From positions 14,863 to 36,115 of IMG/VR virus record IMGVR_UViG_3300030329_003898: a stretch of DNA of 21,253 nt. One strand, written 5' to 3'. This document shows positions 8,773 to 18,586 of the stretch, one piece after another. The notes below the pieces were generated by a model. It was not told where the DNA came from and made no database searches. It was given only the letters and a program-made list of their open reading frames with translations. The stretch comes from a virus. The translations under genes and the position numbers were made by a program. The number at the start of each line of letters is the position of its first letter. Position 1 is the stretch's first letter.

Positions 8773-9777
8773 ATGAAAGAACCAAAATATGACATCATGA
8801 CATCTCTTTCTATGTTTAACGAGCGTGGTAAAAAGTTTAAACTAAAAGAGGGGTTATCTCAAGAGGTAAGGAACGAACAAGCGGGTATTGACGTAGAAGA
8901 ATTTAGTCCGAATATGCGTTCTGATAAAAACATGCAATTGTTTATTGAAAGTTCTGGTACTTACAAAGGGTCTGCAGCTATTGAAGCAAAAAAAGAAATT
9001 AATACACCAGAATACACCACTAGTGTTCAAATGATGAATTCTATAAGACAAGGCCTTGAGGGTGTTAAAAATGATTTATTTTATTTAGCAGATTACAAGC
9101 AAAAAAACTGGGATAATGTTGGTGGTATATCTAAACAAGAACCTTTAGAAGAAGTTGAATATCTTCATGATTTAATTCTTCTACCAGATCAATTAGATCA
9201 AAGTGTAGTTTTAAGTTTTGATGGTAGTACTATAAAAGGACCTAACGATGAAGATATACTTATAAGTAATTTACCGAAATTAATGCCAGCTGAGGTGGGT
9301 GAATCTGTTAAAGAACCTTTAAACGAATTAATACAACAAGCTTCAGAAAATAAATTAAACGGAAGACAACTTAATGAACATCAAGTAAAAGCAGAAATTA
9401 GAGTTTTACTTGATGATTTAAAAAAACAAGGTGGAGTTAAGGCTGTTAAGTCTCTAGCTTATGATGTACCATTTAACGTTGGTAATAGATACGGTACGTT
9501 TATGGACGAGTATTTTGATCAAAAAGATATAGCAGGAGAAATAGAAGCTTGGAGAGCAAAGAATCCTAGTGAAAATATTGAAAACGTTAAACGTGCTTTA
9601 TTACCAAACATGTGGAACCAACAAAATAGTAATGGTATGGAGAAAATGTTAGAAAACTGGCTGTTTTTAAAAGTTAAAGAGAATTATAACTTAACAGAAG
9701 ATACATCAAAACCAAAATCTCCTACAGCTGGTATGACAGCTGAAGAAAAACTAGAGTATTACAGAAATTTATCTTAA
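8773..9777 (+). CDS. Hypothetical protein in the ejection-protein block
   Basis: A 334-aa protein of unknown family. It is soluble and highly charged, with many predicted helices (about 75-105, 190-220, 255-300), no cysteine, no signal peptide and no membrane segment. The C-terminus ends in a short motif, MTAEEKLEYYRNLS, after a Pro/Lys/Ser linker; conserved-looking tails of this kind can dock onto a partner or act as packaging signals, but this is inference. It starts 4 bases after the S74-domain gene and ends 4 bases before the giant gene, so the three are surely co-translated. By position it resembles the second of the three internal virion proteins of podovirus-like phages (T7 gp14-15-16 order). 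Confidence 0.7.
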   Translation: MKEPKYDIMTSLSMFNERGKKFKLKEGLSQEVRNEQAGIDVEEFSPNMRSDKNMQLFIESSGTYKGSAAIEAKKEINTPEYTTSVQMMNSIRQGLEGVKNDLFYLADYKQKNWDNVGGISKQEPLEEVEYLHDLILLPDQLDQSVVLSFDGSTIKGPNDEDILISNLPKLMPAEVGESVKEPLNELIQQASENKLNGRQLNEHQVKAEIRVLLDDLKKQGGVKAVKSLAYDVPFNVGNRYGTFMDEYFDQKDIAGEIEAWRAKNPSENIENVKRALLPNMWNQQNSNGMEKMLENWLFLKVKENYNLTEDTSKPKSPTAGMTAEEKLEYYRNLS

Positions 9778-9781
9778 TAAT

Positions 9782-12700
9782 ATGTCTGAAGAATCTATTT
9801 TACTTATTGATCAAATGGAAGCTAATGGTGAATCACCAGAGGCTATAGCTGAGGTTCTACGAAAAAAAGAAGAAGAGGATAAAGATAATTTTAATCCAGG
9901 TGCTGATTTAGTTAATAAAATTAAACAACCAATTGGAAAAGGAACTGTTTTACCAAAAGAAAAATATACTTTTGATAAAGGGATTATTTATCGTGAAAAA
10001 GAAATTCAAAAAACAGATATTTCCGGTAAGTTGCTATATGATGAAAATAAAAACCCTATATATGAAACCGTACATAGTGTAGTCTCAGAAAAAGATGTTC
10101 CAAAAAACGTTTTATTAGATTATCAAAATTCTATAAAATCTGACTTAAAAACAGGACAAAAAGACCAAGGTGTTAAAGAGTTTTTATTTGGTGAAACTGA
10201 AGTTGATGTGGAACAAACAGATGTAATGAACAACATAAACACCTTTAAACCAAGCATTACTCAAGTTGAAGAAGTTCAAGACAATGTAAATCAAGAAATT
10301 GAAAATTGGAAAAACAACAACAAAGAGCTAGCGCTGTTAAATGATGAGATTAAAAACACACCTGTAACATCAATACCGGAATTTTCTGGCAACATGATGA
10401 TGACTGATATTGACGGGGCGGACGCTAGTTATTACAATACACAAGTTGAACAACAAGCTCAAGAAAAAACTGAATTTCGCCAAAGATTACTGTCTGGAAG
10501 AAATGAGATAGAATCAAAAATAAAAAATAGTAGAGTTGGGGATTATTTAAGAAAAGCCGCTAAATTATGGCCAAAAAACAAACCTATATCAGAACGTACT
10601 GATGAGTGGTTATTTGCAAATGCTGCTATGCTAATGCAGGAAGATGATGAAAATGGTATTTTTGAAGCAAACATAGCACAATATAAAGAAGATAATCAAG
10701 GTATTCTTCAGGTTACAAGAGGGGATTGGGAGAAACAAGAAGTTAAAAAAGCAGAGGAATATAAAGAATTGTTGACAACCAAACAAGAAGATAATCTTGT
10801 AAATCAAAATTTTTTAGCTGAAAATATAACTGATTTAGATATTGAAATAAATAATAAAGCAAATATTTTAAACTCTATAGATTATAGCACTTATGAGGAT
10901 TCTATAAAAAAATATGACGAACAAATAGCATTACTTGGTGATGTTAATGAAAACTCATCACCAGATCAAATAAACGAATGGAATAGATTAAATAACGAAA
11001 GAAACGTTGTTGTTGGTAATTATCAAAAAGCTTTTCAAGATAATTTAAAAATATACAATAATTTTATAGATCAAGTTGAGGATAGAAAAAAGTTGTATAG
11101 ACAATATAACAACACTATTCAATTAGATACAGAATTTAATAAAAACGGAGAGGACTTGGTGTCGTATATTAACATGATGAAACGTAACCACCATAACATT
11201 GCTGTAGCAGCAGCTTGGGTTGGTAGTTCAACTCTTAATATTATTAGTGGTTTAGAGGGTAAATACAACGCATTAAAAGAGCTACCTGAAGATTTATTGT
11301 TTGAATACTACGATAATGATCCAAATAATATGCCGGATTTAGTAAAGTTAATACACACTATTGATGGTGTTGATGACCAAATGCGGTATGTTGGAAAAGA
11401 TAAGTTTAATAAATTTATAGAAGATATAAATAATAGCGTTCAAAAACCAACAGAATACGAAGACATAAATAATCTAAGTGATTTAGGTGCTTTTGGCATG
11501 AATGTTATTGCTAATTTTGTCCCACAATACGCTTTGATGGCTACAACAGGCCCAGCTTCTATATATATAATGGGTGCAACTTCTTTTGGTAATAAGTATG
11601 ATGAAATGGAGTTTACAAACAGACAGGTGTTTGGTAGAACTAATTATACTTTAGCTGAAAAATGGGCTGCTAGTAGTATTGCTTTTGGATCAGAGGTGAT
11701 TTCAGAGAGTTTAACATATGGTGTTTTTAAAGCTAAAATGAAAGGGTTGAATACCGAGTCTCTTAAGAGGGTTGCAGATGGTATGATAAAAAACACCATT
11801 GAAACTAGTAAAAAAATTGCTAAAAGAACAATTACAAGCATTCCATACATGTATCAAGAAAGTGTTAGTGAGGTTTTTGCTCAAGTTGGTAATAACTTTG
11901 GCGATAGATATGTTTTAGGGAAAAATATAAGCCTTTTAGATAACACAAAAAGCGCTGCTCTTAGCGGCTTATTTATGGAGCGATCTATGTCTATGCCTGG
12001 TGTATACGCAGATGTTTCAAAGATTTTTTCCGGTAAAAATTATAGACAAAAAGTTGTTGAAAATAATGCTAGAAAAAAGAAAATAGAAAAACTCCTAGCC
12101 AATCCTGACTTAAATCCAAAAATACGAAACAATCTTGAAAATGAGTTTTTAAAATTAGTTGCTAAAAACGAGACGTTAATGGCTAAAAACGTTGAGAATA
12201 TAGATTTGATGTCTAATCAAGAAAAGGAAAATTTAATAAAGATAGACACAGAGGTAATAGAAATAAGAGCTACCGAAGACGCTGTTAGGAATGATAAATC
12301 TTTAAATGATAATCAAAAAGAAACTATAATAGAAGATTTAAGAAATCAAGAAAACGAATTGGAGAACCAAAGAGATGATATTGTAGTTCAATATGAGACA
12401 GAGGAAACTAGAAAAAAGAAAAAAGAAAGATACGAAAAACAGTTAAAACAAATAAAAGATAAAGTAAATAGGTTTAACAAACGTAAAATAAAGGATTTTA
12501 AATCTACTAATGATGGTGCTAGAGGTAGGGTTAAAGTTTTTAAAACTAGAGAAGAACAACAAGCTTTTTTTAACAACAGAATAAGCGAGCACAATGCTTT
12601 ATTACAAAAAGAAAAAGAAGCTTGGAAAGAAATTTTAAAAGATCCATCAAAATTAAATGAAGCAGATAGAGAGGCAATTGGTTTAGAAGAAGGTGGCAAA

Positions 12701-15700
12701 CTATTAGACCACCATGTCAATCAAATAAATAATTTCATTAAAGAAATAGATAGTCAAATTCAAGAAAATAATTATAACTCGCGTTCTGCAGCTAGAAATT
12801 ACGGTGGGTTTGCTACTGATAAGTATGGTGGTTTTGAAATATTCATTAATGAACAAAATTCTTTAGCAGTTGGTGGTAGAATAAATACCGCGGCCCATGA
12901 GTTTTTACATGGAGTGTTATTTAAATCTATAGGAAAAGATCCGGAAACCCAAAAAGCTTTAGGTGACGCTGTTATAAACTTTATGGTAGAAAATAAAGGT
13001 GGTTTTAGTAGAAGGTTTGCTAGAAGAATGGAACCATACCAAGGTGATAGTGAGTTTGGTGAAGAAATTATAACAATAATGTCTGAATCCATAATGGACA
13101 AAACATTAGATTATAATGAAAATTTTTTTACAAAAATTAATGATGTTATAAGACAACATCTTCAGAGATTAGGAATTATAGACATTCAGTTTAATACTGG
13201 TAGAGATGTTTATAATTTTATAAAAGACTATAATGCTTCTATAGAGAAAAATTACGATAGCGTTGCTATTGAAAAAATGATGGATCAAGGCGCTAAAGGT
13301 AAACTTTTAAGAAAAACTAAAAAAACTAAACCTACAGACCAGTTGATGGCTTCTAAGGAGGATGTTGGTTTAGTGGCTAGAGCTAAAAGAAATTTAAAGA
13401 AATACCAAGATAGCGTTACAGATAACAAAGGTGTTTTTATTAGAGAAGAATATAATCCAAACTCAGATATCATAACAGCTGAATTACCTGGTATGATTAA
13501 AGCCCAAGTAGATAACTATTTTAAAAGAAGACCCAAACTACAAATAGACAATTTAGCTAAAGAAGAACTACAACAAGAAATTTTATTTAGATTGTATGAT
13601 ACAACTAAAGAGGGAAAAAATGATTTAAACCGTTTTGATGGAAGAGGTACTCTTTATGGCTACTTGAATGGTAGGATAAAATATAGAATGTTAGATGCTT
13701 TTGAGTTTAATCCCACTATAATGCCAGATTTTACCCAACAACAACTTGATGAAGCTAGAGCTCAATTAGATGACGAAACCACAGAGCCAGTTATAGAAGA
13801 GAAAATTGGTCCAACACGTGAGGTTGTTGCTTTGGATAGTTTTGGTGAATCTGAATTACAAAACGAAATAAGAACAGATGTAAAAACTGTTGGTGTTGAG
13901 GGTGTTGAAAAGTATTTAGATGTTAAAAAAGAAACAGTAAAACACAGGAAGTTCATGAAAGATGGTACTGAGATAACTCCTGAATTAAAAGCTAAATATA
14001 AAGATGATGGTAAAAAACCACCAAAAGAGTTAAAGTCTTTACGTGTACCGACCGGTAAGTTTTATTTTATATTGGAAAAAGTTGCGGCTAAATATGGTAT
14101 AACAGACCCAATACGTCTAATAACAGAAAAAGATTTAGATACCAAGCAAAGAAAGTCTGCTCAAGATTACATATTATCCAGAAGAGATGAACATATTGTT
14201 TCGCTGCCCGAGGGTACTACAAAATCTGGAGATCCAACAGGTATTGCTACCACCGCTTTAGGTAAAGCGTTCTTCAAAAAGGGAGGTAGAACCAAATTTA
14301 AAACCACTGGTACTGGAAAGGGTTTGGCGGAACAAGCTAAGCAAAGAATAGAACCTATGGCTTATCTTGAGATATTTGGCTTAATACCAAAAGCAAGGGT
14401 AAATAATCCATCAGTTGATCCAGCTATAAGATCGCAAATAATACAAACCACTGTTATAGCTATAGATCAAGCCATAAGACAAGAAAAAGATGCTTTACAG
14501 TTGTCACAACAGAGAGTTGATAAATTAAAAGATGGTAAAGGTAAGATAATGTTTGCTAAAAACGAGTATAATTTATCCGAAGTCACAGAAGGTAATTTTA
14601 AAGATTTATATGTGCATCCTTTGGGCACGTTATCTAGCATACACAACATCGAGCTTTCTATTAAAAAAACTTTTTATAGAACAAGCACAAAAACCGGTAA
14701 AAGAGTTCCTTATAGATCCAGAGATTTAGACGCTATGTTTAGTGAAACGGAAACATATAGAGACGCTGGGGCTAGAGTTTTGAATACTTTTTTAGAATCC
14801 CACCCACAATTTAGAGATTTGATAAGAATAACTATGACGGGTGGTTTAGAAGGTGGGTTTTTTCAAACTAAAGATAACTTTAATAATTTAATCAATAAAA
14901 CTGATGTAAAACAAGAATATCTTGCTAGAAAAAAATATTCAGAAAAAGGGGCTTTATATAACAAGAACTACCACAAAAAAATAAACACTAAAGAGTTTAA
15001 AGACCAAAATGATGCTAGATTACCCCAGCTTTATAATTTCTTTAAAGCGGTTGAGGCTCACTTACAAAACTACCCAGAAGATGTTTGGATGTTTGAAGAG
15101 ATGTTATTAGACACTGGTAAGCAACAAAACGTGTTAACGAGAATTTTAGCTCCATTTTCTTTTTATGCTGTAGACGGTAATGGTAACCCAATATTTGATC
15201 AAAAAATAAAAGAAGAACATACTGATCCTCAGAATTTAATTGGCAAGGCTTTATTAGCTGGGGCTGTATTTAATAATGTAGATAAGGTTTGGAAAGTCGT
15301 GGGTAAATCTTACATGCAAGGAGCTATACTTGATTCAGATATAAATCCTCATGATAAAATGATTGATGATGCGGGCTTAAGCAACGAAATGCCACAAGTT
15401 TATTATGACAGAATAGTCCCAAGACTTCTTAGCGGTGAACTTAAGTTACCTAATGGTTATTCTTCTATTGTTAGACTTGCTGCTGCTGGAATTGATTTAA
15501 ATATGTATAAGTTAGCGGCTGAAGGTGTAACTATAGCTGAGTACTTTAGAGTTGAGGGTATGGAGGTTTCACAAGCAAACGAGTTAATAATAAAGCAACT
15601 CACTGGAGAGGTTGACGCTTTATACGCTGAAACTATTAAAGATATAGATATAAACCCAAAAATAAAAGAAAGTAAGATAATAAATAACGCTGTTAAACAA

Positions 15701-18586
15701 GGTAGAATAATGGCATCAAAACCATCTAACGGTATCACTGTTTTAGACTTTGATGATACACTAGCTACAACTGAGTCACTAGTTAGGTTTGTGGCTCCAG
15801 ATGGAACTAAGGGGACTTTAAACGCCGAAGAATACGCTAGTACGTATCAAGATTTATTAGCACAGGGATATAAATTTGATTTTACAGAATTTAATAAAGT
15901 TGTTAAAGGTAAACTAGCTCCATTGTTTAATAAAGCAATAAAACTTCAGGGTAAATTTGGTCCTGAAAACATGTTTGTATTAACAGCTAGACCACCAGCC
16001 GCTCAAAAACCTATATTTGACTTCTTAAAAGCTAATGGTTTAAACATACCTTTAGAAAACATAACGGGATTAGGAAACTCTACATCAGAGGCTAAAGCGT
16101 TGTGGATAGCTGATAAGGTTGGTGAAGGTTATAATGATTTCTATTTTGCAGATGACGCGTTACAAAACGTACAGGCTGTTAAGAACATGTTAGATCAATT
16201 CGATGTTAAGTCTAAAGTTCAACAAGCTAAAGTTAAGTTTAGTAAAGATATAGATGGGGAATTTAATGATATATTAGAAGAAACAACTGGTATGCAATCA
16301 GAAAAAGAATTCTCAGCCGCTAAAGCAAAGTTAAGAGGCAAAGGTAAGGGTAGATTTAATTTCTTTATACCACCATCTGCTGAAGATTTTAAAGGCTTAT
16401 TATATAGATTTCTAGCTAAAGGTAAAAAAGGTGATCAACAAATGGCTTGGTTTAAAAAAGCTTTATTAGATCCTTTTGCTAGAGGATATAGAGAGCTTAA
16501 TGAAGCTAAACAAGCAATGTGGAACGATTATAACGCCTTACGAAAAGCTATGCCTGATGTTCGTAAAAAGTTAACAAAAATAATAAAAGGACAAAAAGAT
16601 TTTCGTTATTCGGATGCTGTAAGAGTTTATTTATGGGACAAAGCTGGTTATACTATCCCCGGTTTATCTCAAACTGATTTAGCGAGATTAATAGATATAG
16701 TTAACAATGATTCAGAGTTAAAAGCATATGCTGATACTTTAGGTTTAATATCTAAAAGACCAGAAGGATATGTTGAACCAAGTCAAGAGTGGTTAGTTGG
16801 TAATATAATGTCAGATTTAGAAGGAGCTAATAAAGTTAATAGAGCGGAATTTTTAGCTGAATGGATAGAAAATAAAGATATAATATTTTCTGAAAAGAAC
16901 TTAAATAAAATAGAAGCCTTGTATGGAGCTAATTTTAGAGAAGCCCTAGAAGATATGTTGTACCGTATGGAAAAAGGTACGAACAGAATTACAGGTAGTA
17001 ATAGACTTGTTAATGCTTTCCAAAACTGGATAAATAATTCAGTTGGTGCTATTATGTTCTTTAATGCTAGATCAGCTGTATTACAGACTTTATCTACTGT
17101 TAACTTTATAAATTGGGGTGATAATAATATGGCTAAAGCTGCTATGGCTTTTGCTAATCAAAAACAATTCTGGGCAGACTTTGCATACTTATTCAACTCA
17201 GACATGTTGAAACAAAGACGTAAAGGGTTAAAAACAGATGTTAACACTGCTGAATTAACAGAAGCTGTTGGTAGATCAAAAAATCCAGTTATGGCTGCGT
17301 TAAACTATTTATTACAAAAAGGTTTCTTACCAACACAAATAGCGGATAGTTTTGCTATATCATCTGGTGGTGCTACTTTTTATAGAAATAGAGTTAATAC
17401 ATATTTAAAAGAAGGTTTAAGTCAAAAAGAAGCTGAGACAAAAGCTTTTGAAGATTTCCAAGAGATTGCAGAAGAAACACAACAGTCTTCTAGACCTGAT
17501 TTAATATCACAACAACAAGCATCTACTCTTGGTAGATTAATATTAGCATTCCAAAACACTCCTATGCAGTACATGAGATTAACTAAGAAAGCAATATCAG
17601 ATTTAGTTAATGGTAGGGGTGATGCTAAAACAAATATATCAAGAATATTATATTACGGAGCTGTACAAAATGTAATTTTCTATAGTTTACAATCAGCGTT
17701 ATTTGCATTAGCATTTGATGATGATGAAGACGATGAGAAAAGAGCTAAAACAGAAGAAAAGAAAATGAAAAGGCTGTATAATGGTATGCTTGATAGTATA
17801 CTAAGAGGTACAGGTGTTGGAGGAGCTGTGGTTTCAACTATAAAAAACATGATAATAAAAATTGGTGAAGAAGAAAGTAAGGGTTGGAACAAAGATTTTG
17901 ACAATGTTGTCGTTGAGGGACTTCAACTGTCTCCACCAATAGGATCTAAAGTTAGAAAACTTAGGAGTGCTGGAAGATCTTGGAGTTACAATAGAGATGT
18001 TATCAAAAAAATGGATTTCTTTGATATTGATAATCCAGTTTGGGACGCTGTGGGTAACGTTGTGTCTGCTCTAACAAATGTTCCTATGGATAGAATCGTT
18101 AATAAAACTAAAAATGTTAGAGAATCTCTTAATGAAGATAATGCTACTTGGCAGAGAATAGCTTTAATGTTAGGTTGGAATCGTTGGGATTTAAATGTTA
18201 AAAGTGATAAAATAGAATTAGTAAAAACTATTGTTAAGGAAGAAAAGAAACAAAAAGCTAAAGAAAAAAGAGACGAAAAGAAAAGAGAGGAAGAGGCTCT
18301 TAAACAATTAGAAATAGATAATACTATTAAAGAGGAGATTAAAGAAGAGAAAGAAGCTAAAGAACAAGGTAAAGAACAAAAGGAATACACGTGTGCAAAT
18401 GTTAATTCCAAAGGTAAAAGGTGTAGTATAGTTGTGCCTAAGGCTGGAATGAGATGTACAATACATGAAAAGGTTGAACAAAGAACTGATGGTAAAAAGT
18501 CTCAGTGTGAAAAAATTAAAAACGATGGTAAGAGATGTAAGATGCAAACAAGTAATAAAAGTGGTTACTGTTACTATCATGACTAA
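9782..18586 (+). CDS. Giant polyvalent/ejection protein with metallopeptidase, HAD phosphohydrolase and twin Cys/His motifs
   Basis: At 2934 aa this gene covers about 41% of the window. In order it shows: a charged N-terminus; hydrophobic helices near 473-491 and 583-603; a Lys/Glu-rich coiled-coil region (about 780-915); a zinc-peptidase motif H1039-E-F-L-H1043-G with a downstream EEIITIMSE helix offering a third ligand; a possible sigma-region-2-like stretch (1236-1310); a conserved-looking unknown region (about 1580-1960); a HAD-type domain (D1989-F-D1991-D-T1993, T2068, K2105, D2124-D2125); an unknown helical region (about 2170-2760) with a hydrophobic helix at 2624-2643; a Lys/Glu-rich helix; and two C-x9-C-x10-C-x2-H motifs at the end. 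Multi-enzyme giants of this sort are known as polyvalent proteins of phages and are thought to be packaged and injected with the DNA. Its place as third gene after a Gln/Ala-rich protein fits a T7 gp16-like ejection protein, though I see no lytic transglycosylase motif. Exact substrates are unknown. Confidence 0.8.
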   Translation: MSEESILLIDQMEANGESPEAIAEVLRKKEEEDKDNFNPGADLVNKIKQPIGKGTVLPKEKYTFDKGIIYREKEIQKTDISGKLLYDENKNPIYETVHSVVSEKDVPKNVLLDYQNSIKSDLKTGQKDQGVKEFLFGETEVDVEQTDVMNNINTFKPSITQVEEVQDNVNQEIENWKNNNKELALLNDEIKNTPVTSIPEFSGNMMMTDIDGADASYYNTQVEQQAQEKTEFRQRLLSGRNEIESKIKNSRVGDYLRKAAKLWPKNKPISERTDEWLFANAAMLMQEDDENGIFEANIAQYKEDNQGILQVTRGDWEKQEVKKAEEYKELLTTKQEDNLVNQNFLAENITDLDIEINNKANILNSIDYSTYEDSIKKYDEQIALLGDVNENSSPDQINEWNRLNNERNVVVGNYQKAFQDNLKIYNNFIDQVEDRKKLYRQYNNTIQLDTEFNKNGEDLVSYINMMKRNHHNIAVAAAWVGSSTLNIISGLEGKYNALKELPEDLLFEYYDNDPNNMPDLVKLIHTIDGVDDQMRYVGKDKFNKFIEDINNSVQKPTEYEDINNLSDLGAFGMNVIANFVPQYALMATTGPASIYIMGATSFGNKYDEMEFTNRQVFGRTNYTLAEKWAASSIAFGSEVISESLTYGVFKAKMKGLNTESLKRVADGMIKNTIETSKKIAKRTITSIPYMYQESVSEVFAQVGNNFGDRYVLGKNISLLDNTKSAALSGLFMERSMSMPGVYADVSKIFSGKNYRQKVVENNARKKKIEKLLANPDLNPKIRNNLENEFLKLVAKNETLMAKNVENIDLMSNQEKENLIKIDTEVIEIRATEDAVRNDKSLNDNQKETIIEDLRNQENELENQRDDIVVQYETEETRKKKKERYEKQLKQIKDKVNRFNKRKIKDFKSTNDGARGRVKVFKTREEQQAFFNNRISEHNALLQKEKEAWKEILKDPSKLNEADREAIGLEEGGKLLDHHVNQINNFIKEIDSQIQENNYNSRSAARNYGGFATDKYGGFEIFINEQNSLAVGGRINTAAHEFLHGVLFKSIGKDPETQKALGDAVINFMVENKGGFSRRFARRMEPYQGDSEFGEEIITIMSESIMDKTLDYNENFFTKINDVIRQHLQRLGIIDIQFNTGRDVYNFIKDYNASIEKNYDSVAIEKMMDQGAKGKLLRKTKKTKPTDQLMASKEDVGLVARAKRNLKKYQDSVTDNKGVFIREEYNPNSDIITAELPGMIKAQVDNYFKRRPKLQIDNLAKEELQQEILFRLYDTTKEGKNDLNRFDGRGTLYGYLNGRIKYRMLDAFEFNPTIMPDFTQQQLDEARAQLDDETTEPVIEEKIGPTREVVALDSFGESELQNEIRTDVKTVGVEGVEKYLDVKKETVKHRKFMKDGTEITPELKAKYKDDGKKPPKELKSLRVPTGKFYFILEKVAAKYGITDPIRLITEKDLDTKQRKSAQDYILSRRDEHIVSLPEGTTKSGDPTGIATTALGKAFFKKGGRTKFKTTGTGKGLAEQAKQRIEPMAYLEIFGLIPKARVNNPSVDPAIRSQIIQTTVIAIDQAIRQEKDALQLSQQRVDKLKDGKGKIMFAKNEYNLSEVTEGNFKDLYVHPLGTLSSIHNIELSIKKTFYRTSTKTGKRVPYRSRDLDAMFSETETYRDAGARVLNTFLESHPQFRDLIRITMTGGLEGGFFQTKDNFNNLINKTDVKQEYLARKKYSEKGALYNKNYHKKINTKEFKDQNDARLPQLYNFFKAVEAHLQNYPEDVWMFEEMLLDTGKQQNVLTRILAPFSFYAVDGNGNPIFDQKIKEEHTDPQNLIGKALLAGAVFNNVDKVWKVVGKSYMQGAILDSDINPHDKMIDDAGLSNEMPQVYYDRIVPRLLSGELKLPNGYSSIVRLAAAGIDLNMYKLAAEGVTIAEYFRVEGMEVSQANELIIKQLTGEVDALYAETIKDIDINPKIKESKIINNAVKQGRIMASKPSNGITVLDFDDTLATTESLVRFVAPDGTKGTLNAEEYASTYQDLLAQGYKFDFTEFNKVVKGKLAPLFNKAIKLQGKFGPENMFVLTARPPAAQKPIFDFLKANGLNIPLENITGLGNSTSEAKALWIADKVGEGYNDFYFADDALQNVQAVKNMLDQFDVKSKVQQAKVKFSKDIDGEFNDILEETTGMQSEKEFSAAKAKLRGKGKGRFNFFIPPSAEDFKGLLYRFLAKGKKGDQQMAWFKKALLDPFARGYRELNEAKQAMWNDYNALRKAMPDVRKKLTKIIKGQKDFRYSDAVRVYLWDKAGYTIPGLSQTDLARLIDIVNNDSELKAYADTLGLISKRPEGYVEPSQEWLVGNIMSDLEGANKVNRAEFLAEWIENKDIIFSEKNLNKIEALYGANFREALEDMLYRMEKGTNRITGSNRLVNAFQNWINNSVGAIMFFNARSAVLQTLSTVNFINWGDNNMAKAAMAFANQKQFWADFAYLFNSDMLKQRRKGLKTDVNTAELTEAVGRSKNPVMAALNYLLQKGFLPTQIADSFAISSGGATFYRNRVNTYLKEGLSQKEAETKAFEDFQEIAEETQQSSRPDLISQQQASTLGRLILAFQNTPMQYMRLTKKAISDLVNGRGDAKTNISRILYYGAVQNVIFYSLQSALFALAFDDDEDDEKRAKTEEKKMKRLYNGMLDSILRGTGVGGAVVSTIKNMIIKIGEEESKGWNKDFDNVVVEGLQLSPPIGSKVRKLRSAGRSWSYNRDVIKKMDFFDIDNPVWDAVGNVVSALTNVPMDRIVNKTKNVRESLNEDNATWQRIALMLGWNRWDLNVKSDKIELVKTIVKEEKKQKAKEKRDEKKREEEALKQLEIDNTIKEEIKEEKEAKEQGKEQKEYTCANVNSKGKRCSIVVPKAGMRCTIHEKVEQRTDGKKSQCEKIKNDGKRCKMQTSNKSGYCYYHD
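12890..13110 (+). other. Zincin-type metallopeptidase motif in the giant protein
   Basis: Codons 1037-1044 read A-A-H-E-F-L-H-G, a perfect HExxH zinc-binding helix with small residues before and Gly after it, as in gluzincin-type peptidases. About 60 residues later, GEEIITIMSES provides acidic residues in a helix where the third zinc ligand is expected. The segment before it (FEIFINEQNSLAVGG) looks like the edge strand of such a fold. The likely activity is cleavage of a virion or host protein, or self-processing of the giant protein. Confidence 0.65.
15731..16200 (+). other. HAD-superfamily phosphohydrolase domain in the giant protein
   Basis: All four HAD motifs occur in order: motif I D1989-F-D1991-D-T1993-L, with the nucleophile and general acid Asp; motif II FVLTARP with T2068; motif III K2105 in EAKALWIADKV; and motif IV YFADDA with D2124-D2125. 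The catalytic set appears intact. A phosphatase acting on nucleotides, sugars or nucleic-acid ends is possible; the substrate cannot be read from the sequence. Confidence 0.8.
18392..18583 (+). repeat. Two C-x9-C-x10-C-x2-H motifs at the giant protein's C-terminus
   Basis: Motif 1 uses C2871, C2881, C2892 and H2895; motif 2 uses C2909, C2919, C2930 and H2933, one residue before the stop. Spacing is identical in both, and each has G-K-R-C around its second Cys. Each unit can bind one zinc ion. I recall similar C...G..C...G.C..H units at the ends of unrelated phage and bacterial proteins. A DNA, RNA or protein-binding tag is plausible. Confidence 0.75.

Noticed and set aside
12388-13101. Long open frames on the minus strand inside the giant gene
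   Set aside because: They are low-complexity shadows of an A/T-rich coding strand. No plausible protein pattern or start context was seen, and the plus-strand frame has clear motifs here.
9782-18586. Lytic transglycosylase domain as found in T7 gp16
   Set aside because: I looked for the usual catalytic Glu-Ser-x-Gly context and found no convincing match, so the gp16 comparison rests on position and size only.
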